Origin: Ruegeria sp. AD91A
Lineage (GTDB): Bacteria > Pseudomonadota > Alphaproteobacteria > Rhodobacterales > Rhodobacteraceae
Reading direction: 5' to 3'
Assembly: GCF_003443535.1 (NCBI RefSeq)
Contig: NZ_CP031946.1
Coordinates: 868,001-932,000 of the forward strand
DNA length: 64,000 bases
Both the position numbers and the translations under genes were made by a program. This document shows, in pieces, positions 35,888 to 44,678 of this stretch. Within the stretch, counting starts at the first letter, position 1; each line of letters begins with the position of its first letter. The notes beneath the pieces were generated by a model. That model saw only the letters and a list, made by a program, of their open reading frames with translations, searched no databases and was not told the DNA's origin.

Positions 35888-36555
35888 ACATTCAGGAATA
35901 TGCCGATCGGGAAATGCTTGCGATCGATGTGGCAAACGCGTTGGCGGGTGAGCTTGAGGCCGCTTTGTTGCACAACGACACGGTTGCGTTGGCCGTCCCC
36001 GGCGGGACAACGCCGGGGCCGATTTTTGACAGTCTGTGCGCCGCTGATCTTGAGTGGGACCGCGTACGCGTTCTGCCCACGGATGAGCGCTGCGTACCGG
36101 CTGATCATGAACGTTCGAACGAACGCCTGATCCGGGAGAGACTGCTGACCAACCGGGCATCCGTGGCGCAGTTTATTCCACTCTATGTGCCGGGCACAGA
36201 GCCTGAAGCGGCGTTGCCCGAGGTTGAATCGCTGATCGCGCCAGTGCTGCCATTGTCGGTTCTGGTCCTGGGGATGGGGGAAGACATGCATACGGCCTCG
36301 TTGTTCCCCGGAATGGAGGGGCTTGCCAAGGCTCTCGACAGCCAAGCGCCAACCTTGATCGTCGCCCGGACCGATGTGCAGCCAGAAGCTCGGATTTCTT
36401 TGACGGCCCCTGTTCTGGACGGGGCTTTGTCGAAACATCTGGTCATCTACGGGCAGGCAAAACGAGACGTTTTGGAAAAAGCCATGTCAATGCCACCGGA
36501 AGAGGCACCGATCGCCGCCATTCTCAGTGGCGTGACGGTTCATTGGGCGGAGTGA
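35884..36555 (+). CDS. pgl: 6-phosphogluconolactonase
   Basis: A 223-residue hydrolase of 6-phosphogluconolactone, DevB/SOL type. The motif [19 protein letters not shown] (glycine-rich phosphate loop) and [12 protein letters not shown] are diagnostic. [16 protein letters not shown] is the second sugar-phosphate isomerase-fold signature. The ATG overlaps the zwf stop by four bases, indicating translational coupling. Confidence 0.95.
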   Translation: MNIQEYADREMLAIDVANALAGELEAALLHNDTVALAVPGGTTPGPIFDSLCAADLEWDRVRVLPTDERCVPADHERSNERLIRERLLTNRASVAQFIPLYVPGTEPEAALPEVESLIAPVLPLSVLVLGMGEDMHTASLFPGMEGLAKALDSQAPTLIVARTDVQPEARISLTAPVLDGALSKHLVIYGQAKRDVLEKAMSMPPEEAPIAAILSGVTVHWAE

Positions 36556-36559
36556 GGCA

Positions 36560-38164
36560 ATGCAGCTGAATGCTTTGAAGACACTTGCGACGGCCGAACG
36601 CCGTATCGTCGATCTGTTCGCAGAGGATGCAAACCGAGCCGGGTCGTTTTCAGTCTCATCCAAGGATATGCTGTTCGATTATTCGAAAACACAGATCGAT
36701 GAAGACGTGCGCGTGGCGCTGCTGCAATTGTGCGAAGAAGCCGGGCTTGCGACACAGCGCGACGCCATGTTTGCCGGGAAGAAGATCAACGAAACCGAAG
36801 GGCGCGCGGTGCTGCACACTGCCTTGCGCAACCTTGATGGCGGGCCGATCGAGGTGGACGGTCAGGATGTTATGCCCGGGGTTCTGGGCACACTGCATCG
36901 GATGCGTGTCTTTGCCGAGGAGGTGCGCGGCGGCGCCATTGCAGGGGCAGGGGGCAGTTTTACCGATGTGGTGAATATCGGCATCGGAGGATCTGACCTT
37001 GGCCCGGTGATGGCCACGCACGCACTGGCCCCTTATCACGATGGTCCGCGTGTGCATTACGTCTCGAATGTGGATGGGGCCCATATTGCAGACACGTTGC
37101 GCCAGCTGGACCCGACACGGACGCTGGTGATTGTCGCGTCGAAAACATTCACCACGATCGAAACGATGACCAATGCGCGCACGGCCCGCGCCTGGATGTC
37201 TGAGGGTGGGGGGGATCCGTCCCGCCAGTTTGCTGCCGTATCCAGCGCGCTGGACAAGACGCAGGCTTTCGGCATCCCCGAGGCACATGTATTTGGTTTC
37301 GCCGATTGGGTGGGCGGGCGCTATTCGGTCTGGGGGCCGGTTGGATTGCCAGTCATGATTGCCGTCGGTTCAAATGCATTTGACGCGTTTCTGCGCGGCG
37401 GGCAGGCGATGGATCTGCATTTCCGCTCGGCGGATTGGGGTGAAAACATGCCTGTGATACTGGCGCTGGTCGGTATCTGGCACCGTCAGGTTCTGGGTTA
37501 TTCCAGCCGGGCCGTGCTGCCCTATGATCAGCGGCTGCTGCGCCTGCCTGCATATTTCCAGCAGTTGGAAATGGAATCGAATGGCAAATCTGTCGCGATG
37601 GACGGATCAACCCTGACCGTCCCTTCGGGGCCCGTTGTCTGGGGTGAGCCGGGAACCAACGGTCAACATGCATTTTATCAGCTGATCCATCAGGGCACGG
37701 ATGTCATACCCTGTGAATTCATGGTCGCTGCCGAAGGGCACGAACCTGAGCTGATTCACCATCACCGCCTGCTTTTGGCCAACTGTCTGGCGCAGTCAGA
37801 GGCTTTGATGCGTGGTCGTTCTTTGGATGAAGCCCGTGAACGCATGGCGGAAAAAGGCCTTGATGGCGACGAACTTGATCGGCAGGCGCGACACCGGGTA
37901 TTTCCCGGTAATCGTCCTTCCACAACGCTGATGTATCCGAAGCTTACACCGTTCGTTCTGGGGCAGATTATCGCGCTGTATGAGCATCGTGTGTTCGTTG
38001 AAGGCGTTCTGCTGGGCATCAATTCCTTTGATCAGTGGGGGGTGGAGTTGGGCAAAGAGCTTGCCAACTCTCTTGGGCCTGTCGTGGATGGTGTTGCGAG
38101 CGCTGAAGATAAAGACGGATCAACCGCTGCATTGGTCGCCTATGCGCTGAAACACCGGGATTAA
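36560..38164 (+). CDS. pgi: Glucose-6-phosphate isomerase
   Basis: A 534-residue enzyme that interconverts glucose 6-phosphate and fructose 6-phosphate. Signatures are [20 protein letters not shown], the phosphate loop [30 protein letters not shown] and the catalytic-histidine region [20 protein letters not shown]. It starts four bases after the pgl stop. As the third operon member it can recycle fructose 6-phosphate back to zwf. Confidence 0.97.
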   Translation: MQLNALKTLATAERRIVDLFAEDANRAGSFSVSSKDMLFDYSKTQIDEDVRVALLQLCEEAGLATQRDAMFAGKKINETEGRAVLHTALRNLDGGPIEVDGQDVMPGVLGTLHRMRVFAEEVRGGAIAGAGGSFTDVVNIGIGGSDLGPVMATHALAPYHDGPRVHYVSNVDGAHIADTLRQLDPTRTLVIVASKTFTTIETMTNARTARAWMSEGGGDPSRQFAAVSSALDKTQAFGIPEAHVFGFADWVGGRYSVWGPVGLPVMIAVGSNAFDAFLRGGQAMDLHFRSADWGENMPVILALVGIWHRQVLGYSSRAVLPYDQRLLRLPAYFQQLEMESNGKSVAMDGSTLTVPSGPVVWGEPGTNGQHAFYQLIHQGTDVIPCEFMVAAEGHEPELIHHHRLLLANCLAQSEALMRGRSLDEARERMAEKGLDGDELDRQARHRVFPGNRPSTTLMYPKLTPFVLGQIIALYEHRVFVEGVLLGINSFDQWGVELGKELANSLGPVVDGVASAEDKDGSTAALVAYALKHRD

Positions 38165-38174
38165 CGGCAGAAAG

Positions 38175-38208
38175 TGCTGCCTGTCACCTTGGTGGACAGC
38201 ATTCTTTT
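38175..38208 (+). terminator. Possible terminator of the zwf-pgl-pgi operon
   Basis: CTGTCACC (38181-38188) can pair with GGTGGACAG (38191-38199) with one bulged base. A short T-rich tail ATTCTTTTATTG follows. The stem is imperfect, so this is a moderate call. Confidence 0.45.
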
Positions 38209-38349
38209 ATTGTCAGACAATTAAATGATTGGCAGGGTTCCTCCGTAGGAAACGACTGGATTGACGCATCGGGTCACGCCCCAAGCTGTCAATGTAAGGT
38301 GGAAAAGGCAGAGGCCGTCTAAGGTCTCGCCAAGGACGGGAGGATGTCC

Positions 38350-39969
38350 ATGCTGGGACAGATGATGACGCAGCCCCTGCTGATTTCGTCGCTGATCGAA
38401 CACGCAAAGCGCTATCACGGTCAGACCGAGATTGTCTCGGTCGAAACGGATGGAACGGTCACTGAAACCAACTGGTCCGAGATTGCAGTGAATGCGCGAC
38501 GAATGGCGTCGGCATTGACGACTCTGGGGCTGGAGCCGCAGGACAGGATCGGGACACTGGCCTGGAACAATCGGCGGCATCTTGAGATCTATTTTGCCAC
38601 TTCCGGCGCGGGCTATGTCTGTCACACGGTCAATCCCCGCCTGTTCCCCGAGCAGCTGACCTTTATCATCAATCATGCCAAGGACAGGGTTCTGTTCTTT
38701 GATGCGACGTTCATTCCGCTGGTCGCCGCGCTGCATGACGATTTGTCCGAGGTTCAGCATTTTATCCTCATGGGGCCTCGCAATGAAGAGGCTGCGGCTC
38801 AGGTTCCTGATCTGAAGTTCTATGACGAGTTGATCCAGACAGGAGATGCGAATTTCCAGTGGCCCGACCTGGATGAAAAAACCGCCTGCGGTCTGTGCTA
38901 TACGTCGGGAACGACGGGCAATCCAAAGGGCGTGTTGTATTCTCACAGGTCAACACTGCTGCACAGTTTTGCATCGAACACACGGGATGTGATCGGGTAT
39001 TCTGCGATGGATGTTGTTATGCCTGTTGTGCCGATGTTCCATGTCAACGCGTGGGGGTCGCCTTACGCCTGTGCCATGTCGGGATCGCGGCTTGTGTTGC
39101 CTGGACCGGATTTACATGGTGAAGCGCTGGTCAATCTGATCGATACCTATGGCGTGACACTGGCCATGGGCGTGCCTACCATCTGGCAGGGTCTGCTGGC
39201 CCATGCCGCGGCATGCGGAACCGAACTCAAAAGTCTTGATCGCACTGTTATTGGCGGCGCAGCCTGTCCGCCGTCGATGATCGAAACGTTCCGCGAAACC
39301 TATGGCGTTGACACGGTTCACGCCTGGGGCATGAGCGAGATGAGCCCGCTGGGCTCGACGAATTACCCACTGGCCAAACACCTGAAGCTGCCGCCGGAAG
39401 AACAGCACAAGATTCGCCTGAGCCAGGGAAGACCGCCCTTTGGGGTTGAGTTGAAAATCGTGGACGAAGATGGGAATGATCTTCCGCATGACGGTGAAAC
39501 TCAGGGCGATTTGCTAGTGCGAGGCCACTGGGTTCTGGACAGCTACTTCCAGTTGCAGGATCAGAATCTGTTGCAGGATGGTTGGTTCGCGACCGGGGAT
39601 GTGGCCACTTTGGACCCGGATGGTTACATGACCATTCGCGACAGATCCAAGGACATCATCAAATCCGGTGGGGAATGGATCAGTTCGGTCGAGCTTGAGA
39701 ACATCGCCGTGGCCCACCCCCAGCTTGCAACGGCCGCCGTGGTCGGTGTTCCGCATCCGAAATGGGATGAACGCCCCTTGCTGGTTGCCGTGAAAGCCGA
39801 TGGAGAAGAACCTAGCGAACAGGATTTGCTGTCCTTCTTCGATGGCAAAATTGCCAAATGGCAGATTCCTGACAAGGTTGTTTTTGTTGATGCGCTGCCA
39901 CTGAGCGCAACAGGAAAGGTCTTGAAACGCAAGCTGCGAGCAGAGTTCGGGAATGCCCTGACAGGGTAG
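38350..39969 (+). CDS. AMP-binding acyl-CoA ligase, DmdB-like (3-methylthiopropionyl-CoA ligase candidate)
   Basis: A 539-residue ANL-superfamily ligase. GGGAGG at 38338-38343 sits six bases before the ATG at 38350. The ATG at 38344 directly abuts that site and was rejected. The P-loop is LCYTSGTTGNPKGVLYSHRS, the adenine motif HAWGMSEMSPLGS, the hinge WFATGDVATLDPDGYMTIRD and the catalytic lysine lies in LSATGKVLKRKLR. The opening MLGQMMTQPLLISSLIEHA and the LNPRLFPEQL-like region resemble what I recall of roseobacter DmdB enzymes of DMSP demethylation. Medium- or long-chain acyl substrates are also possible, and no other dmd gene adjoins. Confidence 0.85.
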   Translation: MLGQMMTQPLLISSLIEHAKRYHGQTEIVSVETDGTVTETNWSEIAVNARRMASALTTLGLEPQDRIGTLAWNNRRHLEIYFATSGAGYVCHTVNPRLFPEQLTFIINHAKDRVLFFDATFIPLVAALHDDLSEVQHFILMGPRNEEAAAQVPDLKFYDELIQTGDANFQWPDLDEKTACGLCYTSGTTGNPKGVLYSHRSTLLHSFASNTRDVIGYSAMDVVMPVVPMFHVNAWGSPYACAMSGSRLVLPGPDLHGEALVNLIDTYGVTLAMGVPTIWQGLLAHAAACGTELKSLDRTVIGGAACPPSMIETFRETYGVDTVHAWGMSEMSPLGSTNYPLAKHLKLPPEEQHKIRLSQGRPPFGVELKIVDEDGNDLPHDGETQGDLLVRGHWVLDSYFQLQDQNLLQDGWFATGDVATLDPDGYMTIRDRSKDIIKSGGEWISSVELENIAVAHPQLATAAVVGVPHPKWDERPLLVAVKADGEEPSEQDLLSFFDGKIAKWQIPDKVVFVDALPLSATGKVLKRKLRAEFGNALTG

Positions 39970-39990
39970 GTCTGCTGCGTTTTGGGGAAT

Positions 39991-40065
39991 TGGCTCCGGC
40001 GGTAGGGATCGAACCTACGACCAATTGATTAACAGTCAACTGCTCTACCGCTGAGCTACGCCGGA
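39991..40065 (-). tRNA. tRNA-Asn (anticodon GUU), first copy
   Basis: The reverse strand folds as a 75-nt tRNA, with acceptor TCCGGCG pairing to CGCCGGA, D-arm GTAGCTCAGCGGTAGAGC, anticodon loop CTGTTAA with GTT, T-arm TAGGTTCGATCCCTA and an encoded CCA. It is intact and lies 124 bp left of the element, so it was not the insertion target. It contains the same 3' sequence as the attachment core. Confidence 0.97.
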
Positions 40066-40076
40066 ACGGTTCGCGC

Positions 40077-40105
40077 CGTATAGCAATCCGGTTTCCCGGC
40101 GTCCA
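40077..40105 (-). promoter_or_regulatory. Promoter of the first tRNA-Asn gene
   Basis: On the reverse strand TGGACG (40105-40100) and TATACG (40082-40077) are 17 bases apart, ending 11 bases before the tRNA. The second tRNA-Asn gene has the same two boxes with the same spacing. Confidence 0.6.
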
Positions 40106-40189
40106 GAGGGGGCGTGTGTTTTTTCGACGAAAAAACCGGCAGAAACCGATGCGATTTTTGGCGTCATTGAAGGTCTGAACGAGGGGGGA

Positions 40190-40236
40190 TTTGGCTCCGG
40201 CGGTAGGGATCGAACCTACGACCAATTGATTAACAG
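40190..40236. repeat. Left attachment site (attL) with a displaced tRNA-Asn 3' fragment
   Basis: A 47-bp sequence identical to 54830-54876. It carries the last 45 bases of a tRNA-Asn (through the anticodon) and then breaks off into element DNA at 40237. The 5' half of this tRNA is now at the far end of the element. Confidence 0.93.
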
Positions 40237-40355
40237 AGGACAACCGTGAGTTGTGATTGATCGGGTTTGATCCGGTAAGTACATATTAAATAAGGTAAAA
40301 TGGGTTTGTCGCCATCATCTCCGGTTGGGCGCTCTGGGGATAGGTCGTATTACAT

Positions 40356-41570
40356 ATGGACCGAATGTTGCAGAAACTGTTGCAGAGCCTCGATATGCCC
40401 AATTACGCCAATTTACGATCACGCCCAAAGATTCAATCGATCAAACCATCGACTTGTGACACGATCTTCTATCGTCATGATGGCGACGCCCTTCAGGGAT
40501 TGCGCCTTGCTGTCGGCGCGCAGGCCAAGACATGGGTCATGTCGAAACGCATCAATGGTAAGGTTCGGTCGATAACTCTTGGACGCTGGCCGGAACTTGC
40601 TAATGGCGACGCTGCGATGGAGTTAGCCCGCGATAAAATCGCCGCACTCGAAGCCGGAACTGACGCCGCGACCACAAGCGTCGTCACCCTCTTGGACGCC
40701 TTCGAGTCTCACGTCTTGCGTTCATCGGCAAAACCGGAAACCACGGACAATTATCGAATGCAGATCAAGAACCATTTGTCTGATCTGTTTTCCATGCCAA
40801 TTGAGAAAATCACTCTGCCGATCCTTGAAGACGCCATCAAAGGCAAAACCCCTTCAACCGCACTACACCTTGCTCAGATCATCAGAATGGCTTTTCGGCG
40901 TGCTGCAACCTTGCGGCGCTGTTTCGATGTATCCGCCGACCTCAAGGTCATGGAAAGGCACAAACCTGCCAGTCACGTACTGTTCGACCCCAAAGATACT
41001 TGGCCTGCGCTGGATTTGATTTTGGCAAAGCGAAGCCTGATCCATCGGACTGCATGGCTGACAATGCTGTTCACCGGCTTTCGGTCGTTGAATACCCGCA
41101 CGCTGACATGGGATCAAATTGATCTGGTCCGCAAGACCATTACGCTAACCGAAATGAAGAACGGCCTGACCCGCACATTCCCCATAGCAGACGTGCTGAT
41201 TGAGGCGCTGATGCGCCTTCCGTATCGAGAGGGGTATGTGTTCCCAGCGGAGTCCAGCACCGGGCATATCCATCAGCTCATGGCGTTAAAAGTCGCCATT
41301 AGCGAAAACCCAGAGACCGCTGAAGTCAAAGTGTTGCGGCAGCATGATTGCCGCCGTCTGTTCACAACCGCCGCCCGGCGCGCTCGGCTGCCGGAATACA
41401 TCATTGATGAACTTCGTGGTGACACGCCCAAAAGCGTTCAAGACATCTACGACCAAGGTTCGGCCAATCATGAGGACGCAAACAAGATCGCCATGAGCAT
41501 CATCATGGAATGTGGTTTAACACCTGATACTGTTGTTGAGCAGATCAAGACCCCTGACTATATTGGTTGA
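40356..41570 (+). CDS. int: Tyrosine-type site-specific integrase
   Basis: A 404-residue recombinase. The N-terminal part includes an arm-binding-like segment (RINGKVRSITLGRWPELANG), a SAM-like core-binding domain from about 110 to 195 follows, and the catalytic domain is last. Catalytic residues read as Arg243 (LFTGFRSLNTRTLTW), Lys268 (EMKNG), His330-x-x-Arg333 (RQHDCRRLF) and Tyr365 (VQDIYDQG). The usual second His, of LxGH, is Asp here (LRGDTP), which is seen in some members but is unusual. Location beside attL and the tRNA core supports a role in integration at tRNA-Asn. Confidence 0.95.
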   Translation: MDRMLQKLLQSLDMPNYANLRSRPKIQSIKPSTCDTIFYRHDGDALQGLRLAVGAQAKTWVMSKRINGKVRSITLGRWPELANGDAAMELARDKIAALEAGTDAATTSVVTLLDAFESHVLRSSAKPETTDNYRMQIKNHLSDLFSMPIEKITLPILEDAIKGKTPSTALHLAQIIRMAFRRAATLRRCFDVSADLKVMERHKPASHVLFDPKDTWPALDLILAKRSLIHRTAWLTMLFTGFRSLNTRTLTWDQIDLVRKTITLTEMKNGLTRTFPIADVLIEALMRLPYREGYVFPAESSTGHIHQLMALKVAISENPETAEVKVLRQHDCRRLFTTAARRARLPEYIIDELRGDTPKSVQDIYDQGSANHEDANKIAMSIIMECGLTPDTVVEQIKTPDYIG

Positions 41571-41708
41571 TGAAACAACCTGACCGGTTGTTGGATAGAC
41601 AGAGCATATCACAAGGCCGCTCGCTGGTTGCGAACTTGTGTGAGGGATAAGCCAGCAAGATTCACCCCGCCTCTTGGAACGAAGAGAGTTAGAGACGGAG
41701 GAATCGTT

Positions 41709-41960
41709 ATGAATCTCTCAATCGAAATTCGCGCGTTGCGCGACGAAGTGAAGGCGCTGTCAGAGCGCATAGAAGGCGTGTCTGCGCCTAAGTTGATGAA
41801 CACCGCACAGTGTGCAGCGTTTCTCGGAAAGTCACCCGACATTCTTTACGAGTGGCGACGTGACCGAAAGGGGCCGCCTTACCTTCACCTTTCGTCACGG
41901 TCGATCCTTTACGACAGGGATTCCGTGATCGAATGGGCGCAATCTCACGAAGTGAAATAA
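41709..41960 (+). CDS. AlpA/excisionase-like helix-turn-helix protein
   Basis: An 83-residue protein beginning at the ATG after GGAGG (41697-41701). A short coiled-coil start (IEIRALRDEVKALSERI) precedes a MerR-like winged HTH: MNTAQCAAFLGKSPDILYEW, then RRDRKGPPYLHL and ILYDRDSVIEWAQS. Proteins of this type act as excisionases or as activators of integrase and replication genes in satellites and prophages. Position between integrase and primase fits that role. Confidence 0.85.
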   Translation: MNLSIEIRALRDEVKALSERIEGVSAPKLMNTAQCAAFLGKSPDILYEWRRDRKGPPYLHLSSRSILYDRDSVIEWAQSHEVK

Positions 41961-41991
41961 CCGGAGCGGGGATCGAGACCGCGCTCCGGTT
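41959..41991 (+). terminator. Hairpin between the excisionase and primase genes
   Basis: AACCGGAGCG (41959-41968) pairs perfectly over ten bases with CGCTCCGGTT (41982-41991). The left arm starts within the excisionase stop codon. No U-tract follows, so it may be a Rho-independent terminator without a clean tail, an mRNA-stabilising structure or a regulator-binding palindrome. Confidence 0.45.
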
Positions 41992-42095
41992 GGCATTGTC
42001 AAAGATTTGAAGGTGTATCCGATTTATAGTCGGTTTTCATAGACATGCCCACCATAGTTAAAGGTCTTGAGCGCGCTCTGTCAGGAGACAGAACG

Positions 42096-44432
42096 ATGAA
42101 AAATGAACTATTAAATGCTGGCTATCGGTTGATACCGCTGCTGGATAAACAAAAACGCCCTAGGGACAATAACTGGGGCCGAAACACATACAGCTTGGAC
42201 GATCTCGAACAGCAAATTGGTCTCGTGATCGAGCCCGGTATGGTCGACATCGATCTCGATTGGCCTGAAATGCGGTCGATAATGTCGGAGGGCAATTTTG
42301 ACACGCTTGTCTGGGGTCGCCATGGGAAGGCTACGCATTTTGTCTACAGGTGTGCAATCGATGCCCCGGTGACCTTCAATTTGCCTAACGTGGCCGGTGC
42401 GCCAACACTTCAAGGCGATCATGCATATACGGTCTGCGAAGTGCGCACATCCGCAGCAGGCGAAGCATACCAGGCGATGATCCCCGGCAGCGTGCATCCT
42501 GATGGCGATCAGTTGGAATGGCTTGATCAGCGCATGCCTGTTGAGGCTGATCCCGAAGCCCTTTTACGGTTTGTGGGATTGTACGCCGGTGTCAGTGTTT
42601 TGGCTCGTTTTTATCCGGGCGAGGGCATGCGAGATGACTTCGCGCTTGCGCTGACTGGGTGCATGGTTCGGGCTGGATGGTCTGAGGAAAATGTCACCAA
42701 CTTCATGACCTACTTGTGCCGTTTGACGGGCGACAACGAGATCAAGATGCGGGCGTCAAAGGCGCAGCGTACGCTCAAACGCCTTGAGGCGGGGCGCAAG
42801 GTTGCAGGCATTCCGAAGGCAGCTGAGATCATGGGCATTCCGATTGAATGGATGCAGGAAGTTGCCGTTTGGCTCGGTTGGAAGAAACGCAATCCCAAAG
42901 GGACGGGTTCGGCGGTGTTTTTGTCGGCGCAAGTGGCAGAAGTTTCAAAACAGGCATGGGATGCGCTGACTGAGTACCGTGTTGATGGCGATCCCGGCGT
43001 ATACGCCTACGGAGAGGCGTTAGCACGCGTGGACGACGGGCGGATGCAATTGCTTGATGGTTCGGGCCTGAAGTTCGAGTTGAACCGATGCACCACATGG
43101 CTCGCAAGGGATGACAAAAAGTGGAAGCCGGTTTCAGCTCCCGCCAATGTTGTCGAGGACATGCTGGCAGCACGCCGCCGTGACGTGACGGTGCCGACGC
43201 TCAAGCAGGTATCCATTGTTCCGACTTTCACGCGGGATGGTCGGCTTCTGAACGAAAATGGGTTCGATGAAGGCTCGGGCATTTTCCTCGATCTCCAAGT
43301 GTCGGTCGATGTTCCCGTTGAACCGACGAAGCAACAGGTCTGGGCCGCGCTCCGGCAGTTGTGGACGCCGATTTCGCAATTTCCGTTTGAGGACAAGTCG
43401 GACAAGGTGCACGCCGTCGCCATGATGTTGGAGCCGTACATGCGGGATATGTTCGGACCGACACCGCTTTACTTCATCAACAAGCCAGCGGCAGGCACGG
43501 GCGCGTCATTATTCATCGAAACGTCGCTTTATCCAACGCTTGGAAGGTGGCCTGATGCACAAACACCGCCGCGTTCAGACGACGAGATGAAGAAAACGCT
43601 GACCGCCTGTTTCATCGATGGCATCCGGTGCATCTACTTTGATAACGCTAATATCTTGAACTCGGCATCGTTCGCCTCGGTCCTTACGGCTGAGGTTTAT
43701 GCAGCGCGGATTTTGGGCGTGTCGAAGATGCTCCGTGTTCCTGTGCAGGTTCAATGGGTCGGCTCGGGCAACAACTCAGAATTGTCTGGTGAGTTGTATC
43801 GGCGCACGGTGGATATCCGCATGGACGCGAAGATGGCGAACCCGGAAGATCGGGACGTTGCGAAATTCCGCATCAAGGACCTGAAGTCGTGGGTGCAGGA
43901 ACACCAGCCAGAGCAGGTTCGTGCGGCTTTGACGATCATTCAGTATTGGGTGAACCAAGGAATGCCCGCGGGCAAGGGATCGAAGGCATCGTTTGAGGCA
44001 TGGTCGGCCAAAATGTCGGGATTGTTCGACAGCATTGGCGTCGGTGGATTTCTTGAAACGCCCACGGAACGTCGGCCAGAAGATCCAGAGGAAGAAATTG
44101 CACGTGAAGTCTTCATCGCCATGGACAAGGCACACCGGGGCCGGGTTGATCCTTCGGGTGAGCAGGATGGTTATGGCAATTCGACACGTCGCACGGATTG
44201 GTCGAAGCCAGTACGGGCGGGCGATGTCGTTGATCTTGTCAATGCTCTCAACATCGATGTCGACTTCGGGTTCAAGGATGAGCGGAAGGTAATGGCGACG
44301 TTCCTGAAGCGCTATCGCGGGCGCGTCTTCGTCTTTGAGGCAGATACGGGCAGGAACATCGCTCTTACGTTGACGATGCGGACAGACAGCCGTGGGACGT
44401 ATTGGTTCGTTGAGCGCGGTATCGCTGATTGA
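42096..44432 (+). CDS. Primase-polymerase/helicase-like replication protein
   Basis: A 778-residue protein started at the ATG at 42096, which follows AGGAGA by seven bases (an earlier ATG at 42045 lacks one). The N-terminal region has a prim-pol (archaeo-eukaryotic primase) look: MVDIDLDWPEM supplies an Asp-x-Asp pair (Asp51, Asp53) and WGRHGKATHFVYR a nucleotide-binding His. The C-terminal half resembles a superfamily 3-type helicase, with FINKPAAGTGASLFIE where Walker A should be and YFDNANILNS as a Walker B-like site. The P-loop lacks the Lys-Ser/Thr end. The gene matches the pri-rep position of phage satellites. Confidence 0.75.
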   Translation: MKNELLNAGYRLIPLLDKQKRPRDNNWGRNTYSLDDLEQQIGLVIEPGMVDIDLDWPEMRSIMSEGNFDTLVWGRHGKATHFVYRCAIDAPVTFNLPNVAGAPTLQGDHAYTVCEVRTSAAGEAYQAMIPGSVHPDGDQLEWLDQRMPVEADPEALLRFVGLYAGVSVLARFYPGEGMRDDFALALTGCMVRAGWSEENVTNFMTYLCRLTGDNEIKMRASKAQRTLKRLEAGRKVAGIPKAAEIMGIPIEWMQEVAVWLGWKKRNPKGTGSAVFLSAQVAEVSKQAWDALTEYRVDGDPGVYAYGEALARVDDGRMQLLDGSGLKFELNRCTTWLARDDKKWKPVSAPANVVEDMLAARRRDVTVPTLKQVSIVPTFTRDGRLLNENGFDEGSGIFLDLQVSVDVPVEPTKQQVWAALRQLWTPISQFPFEDKSDKVHAVAMMLEPYMRDMFGPTPLYFINKPAAGTGASLFIETSLYPTLGRWPDAQTPPRSDDEMKKTLTACFIDGIRCIYFDNANILNSASFASVLTAEVYAARILGVSKMLRVPVQVQWVGSGNNSELSGELYRRTVDIRMDAKMANPEDRDVAKFRIKDLKSWVQEHQPEQVRAALTIIQYWVNQGMPAGKGSKASFEAWSAKMSGLFDSIGVGGFLETPTERRPEDPEEEIAREVFIAMDKAHRGRVDPSGEQDGYGNSTRRTDWSKPVRAGDVVDLVNALNIDVDFGFKDERKVMATFLKRYRGRVFVFEADTGRNIALTLTMRTDSRGTYWFVERGIAD

Positions 44433-44669
44433 TGGTGCAAACGGTGCAGGCATGGTGCAGGGGGATATTGCTTGGATATCAATCCAGTGACACCATTTGC
44501 ACCGTCGCCACCATCACTTCAAAGCATGTTGTAGCGTTGATGCATTTGGCAACGTCTCCACAAATTGCGCTATTGCATGAAAATGACGGTGCAAATGGTG
44601 CACATGGTGTTAGACGATTGAAACACTTGCGAAAACCGTTGCACCATGTGGGCACCATCGCCACCATGG
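44431..44669. repeat. GGTGCA repeat cluster, candidate replication origin
   Basis: At least ten GGTGC/GCACC-type units occur in 240 bases. They include three direct copies of GGTGCA at 44434-44459, a perfect 16-bp inverted pair CACCATTTGCACCGTC (44491-44506) and GACGGTGCAAATGGTG (44585-44600), a neighbouring TGGTGCACATGGTG, and GCACC units at 44641-44667 in reverse. The array starts at the primase stop codon and contains no gene. Position and structure resemble an iteron-type origin bound by the adjacent replication protein. Confidence 0.6.
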
Positions 44670-44678
44670 CGATATGTT

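Noticed and set aside
34757..36160. A 467-codon reverse frame across zwf and pgl.
   Set aside because: It overlaps two unmistakable genes of a known operon and contains no domain signature.
44431..44669. The GGTGCA cluster read as a CRISPR array.
   Set aside because: The units are short, in both orientations and irregularly spaced, without unique spacers of constant length; an iteron-type origin fits better.
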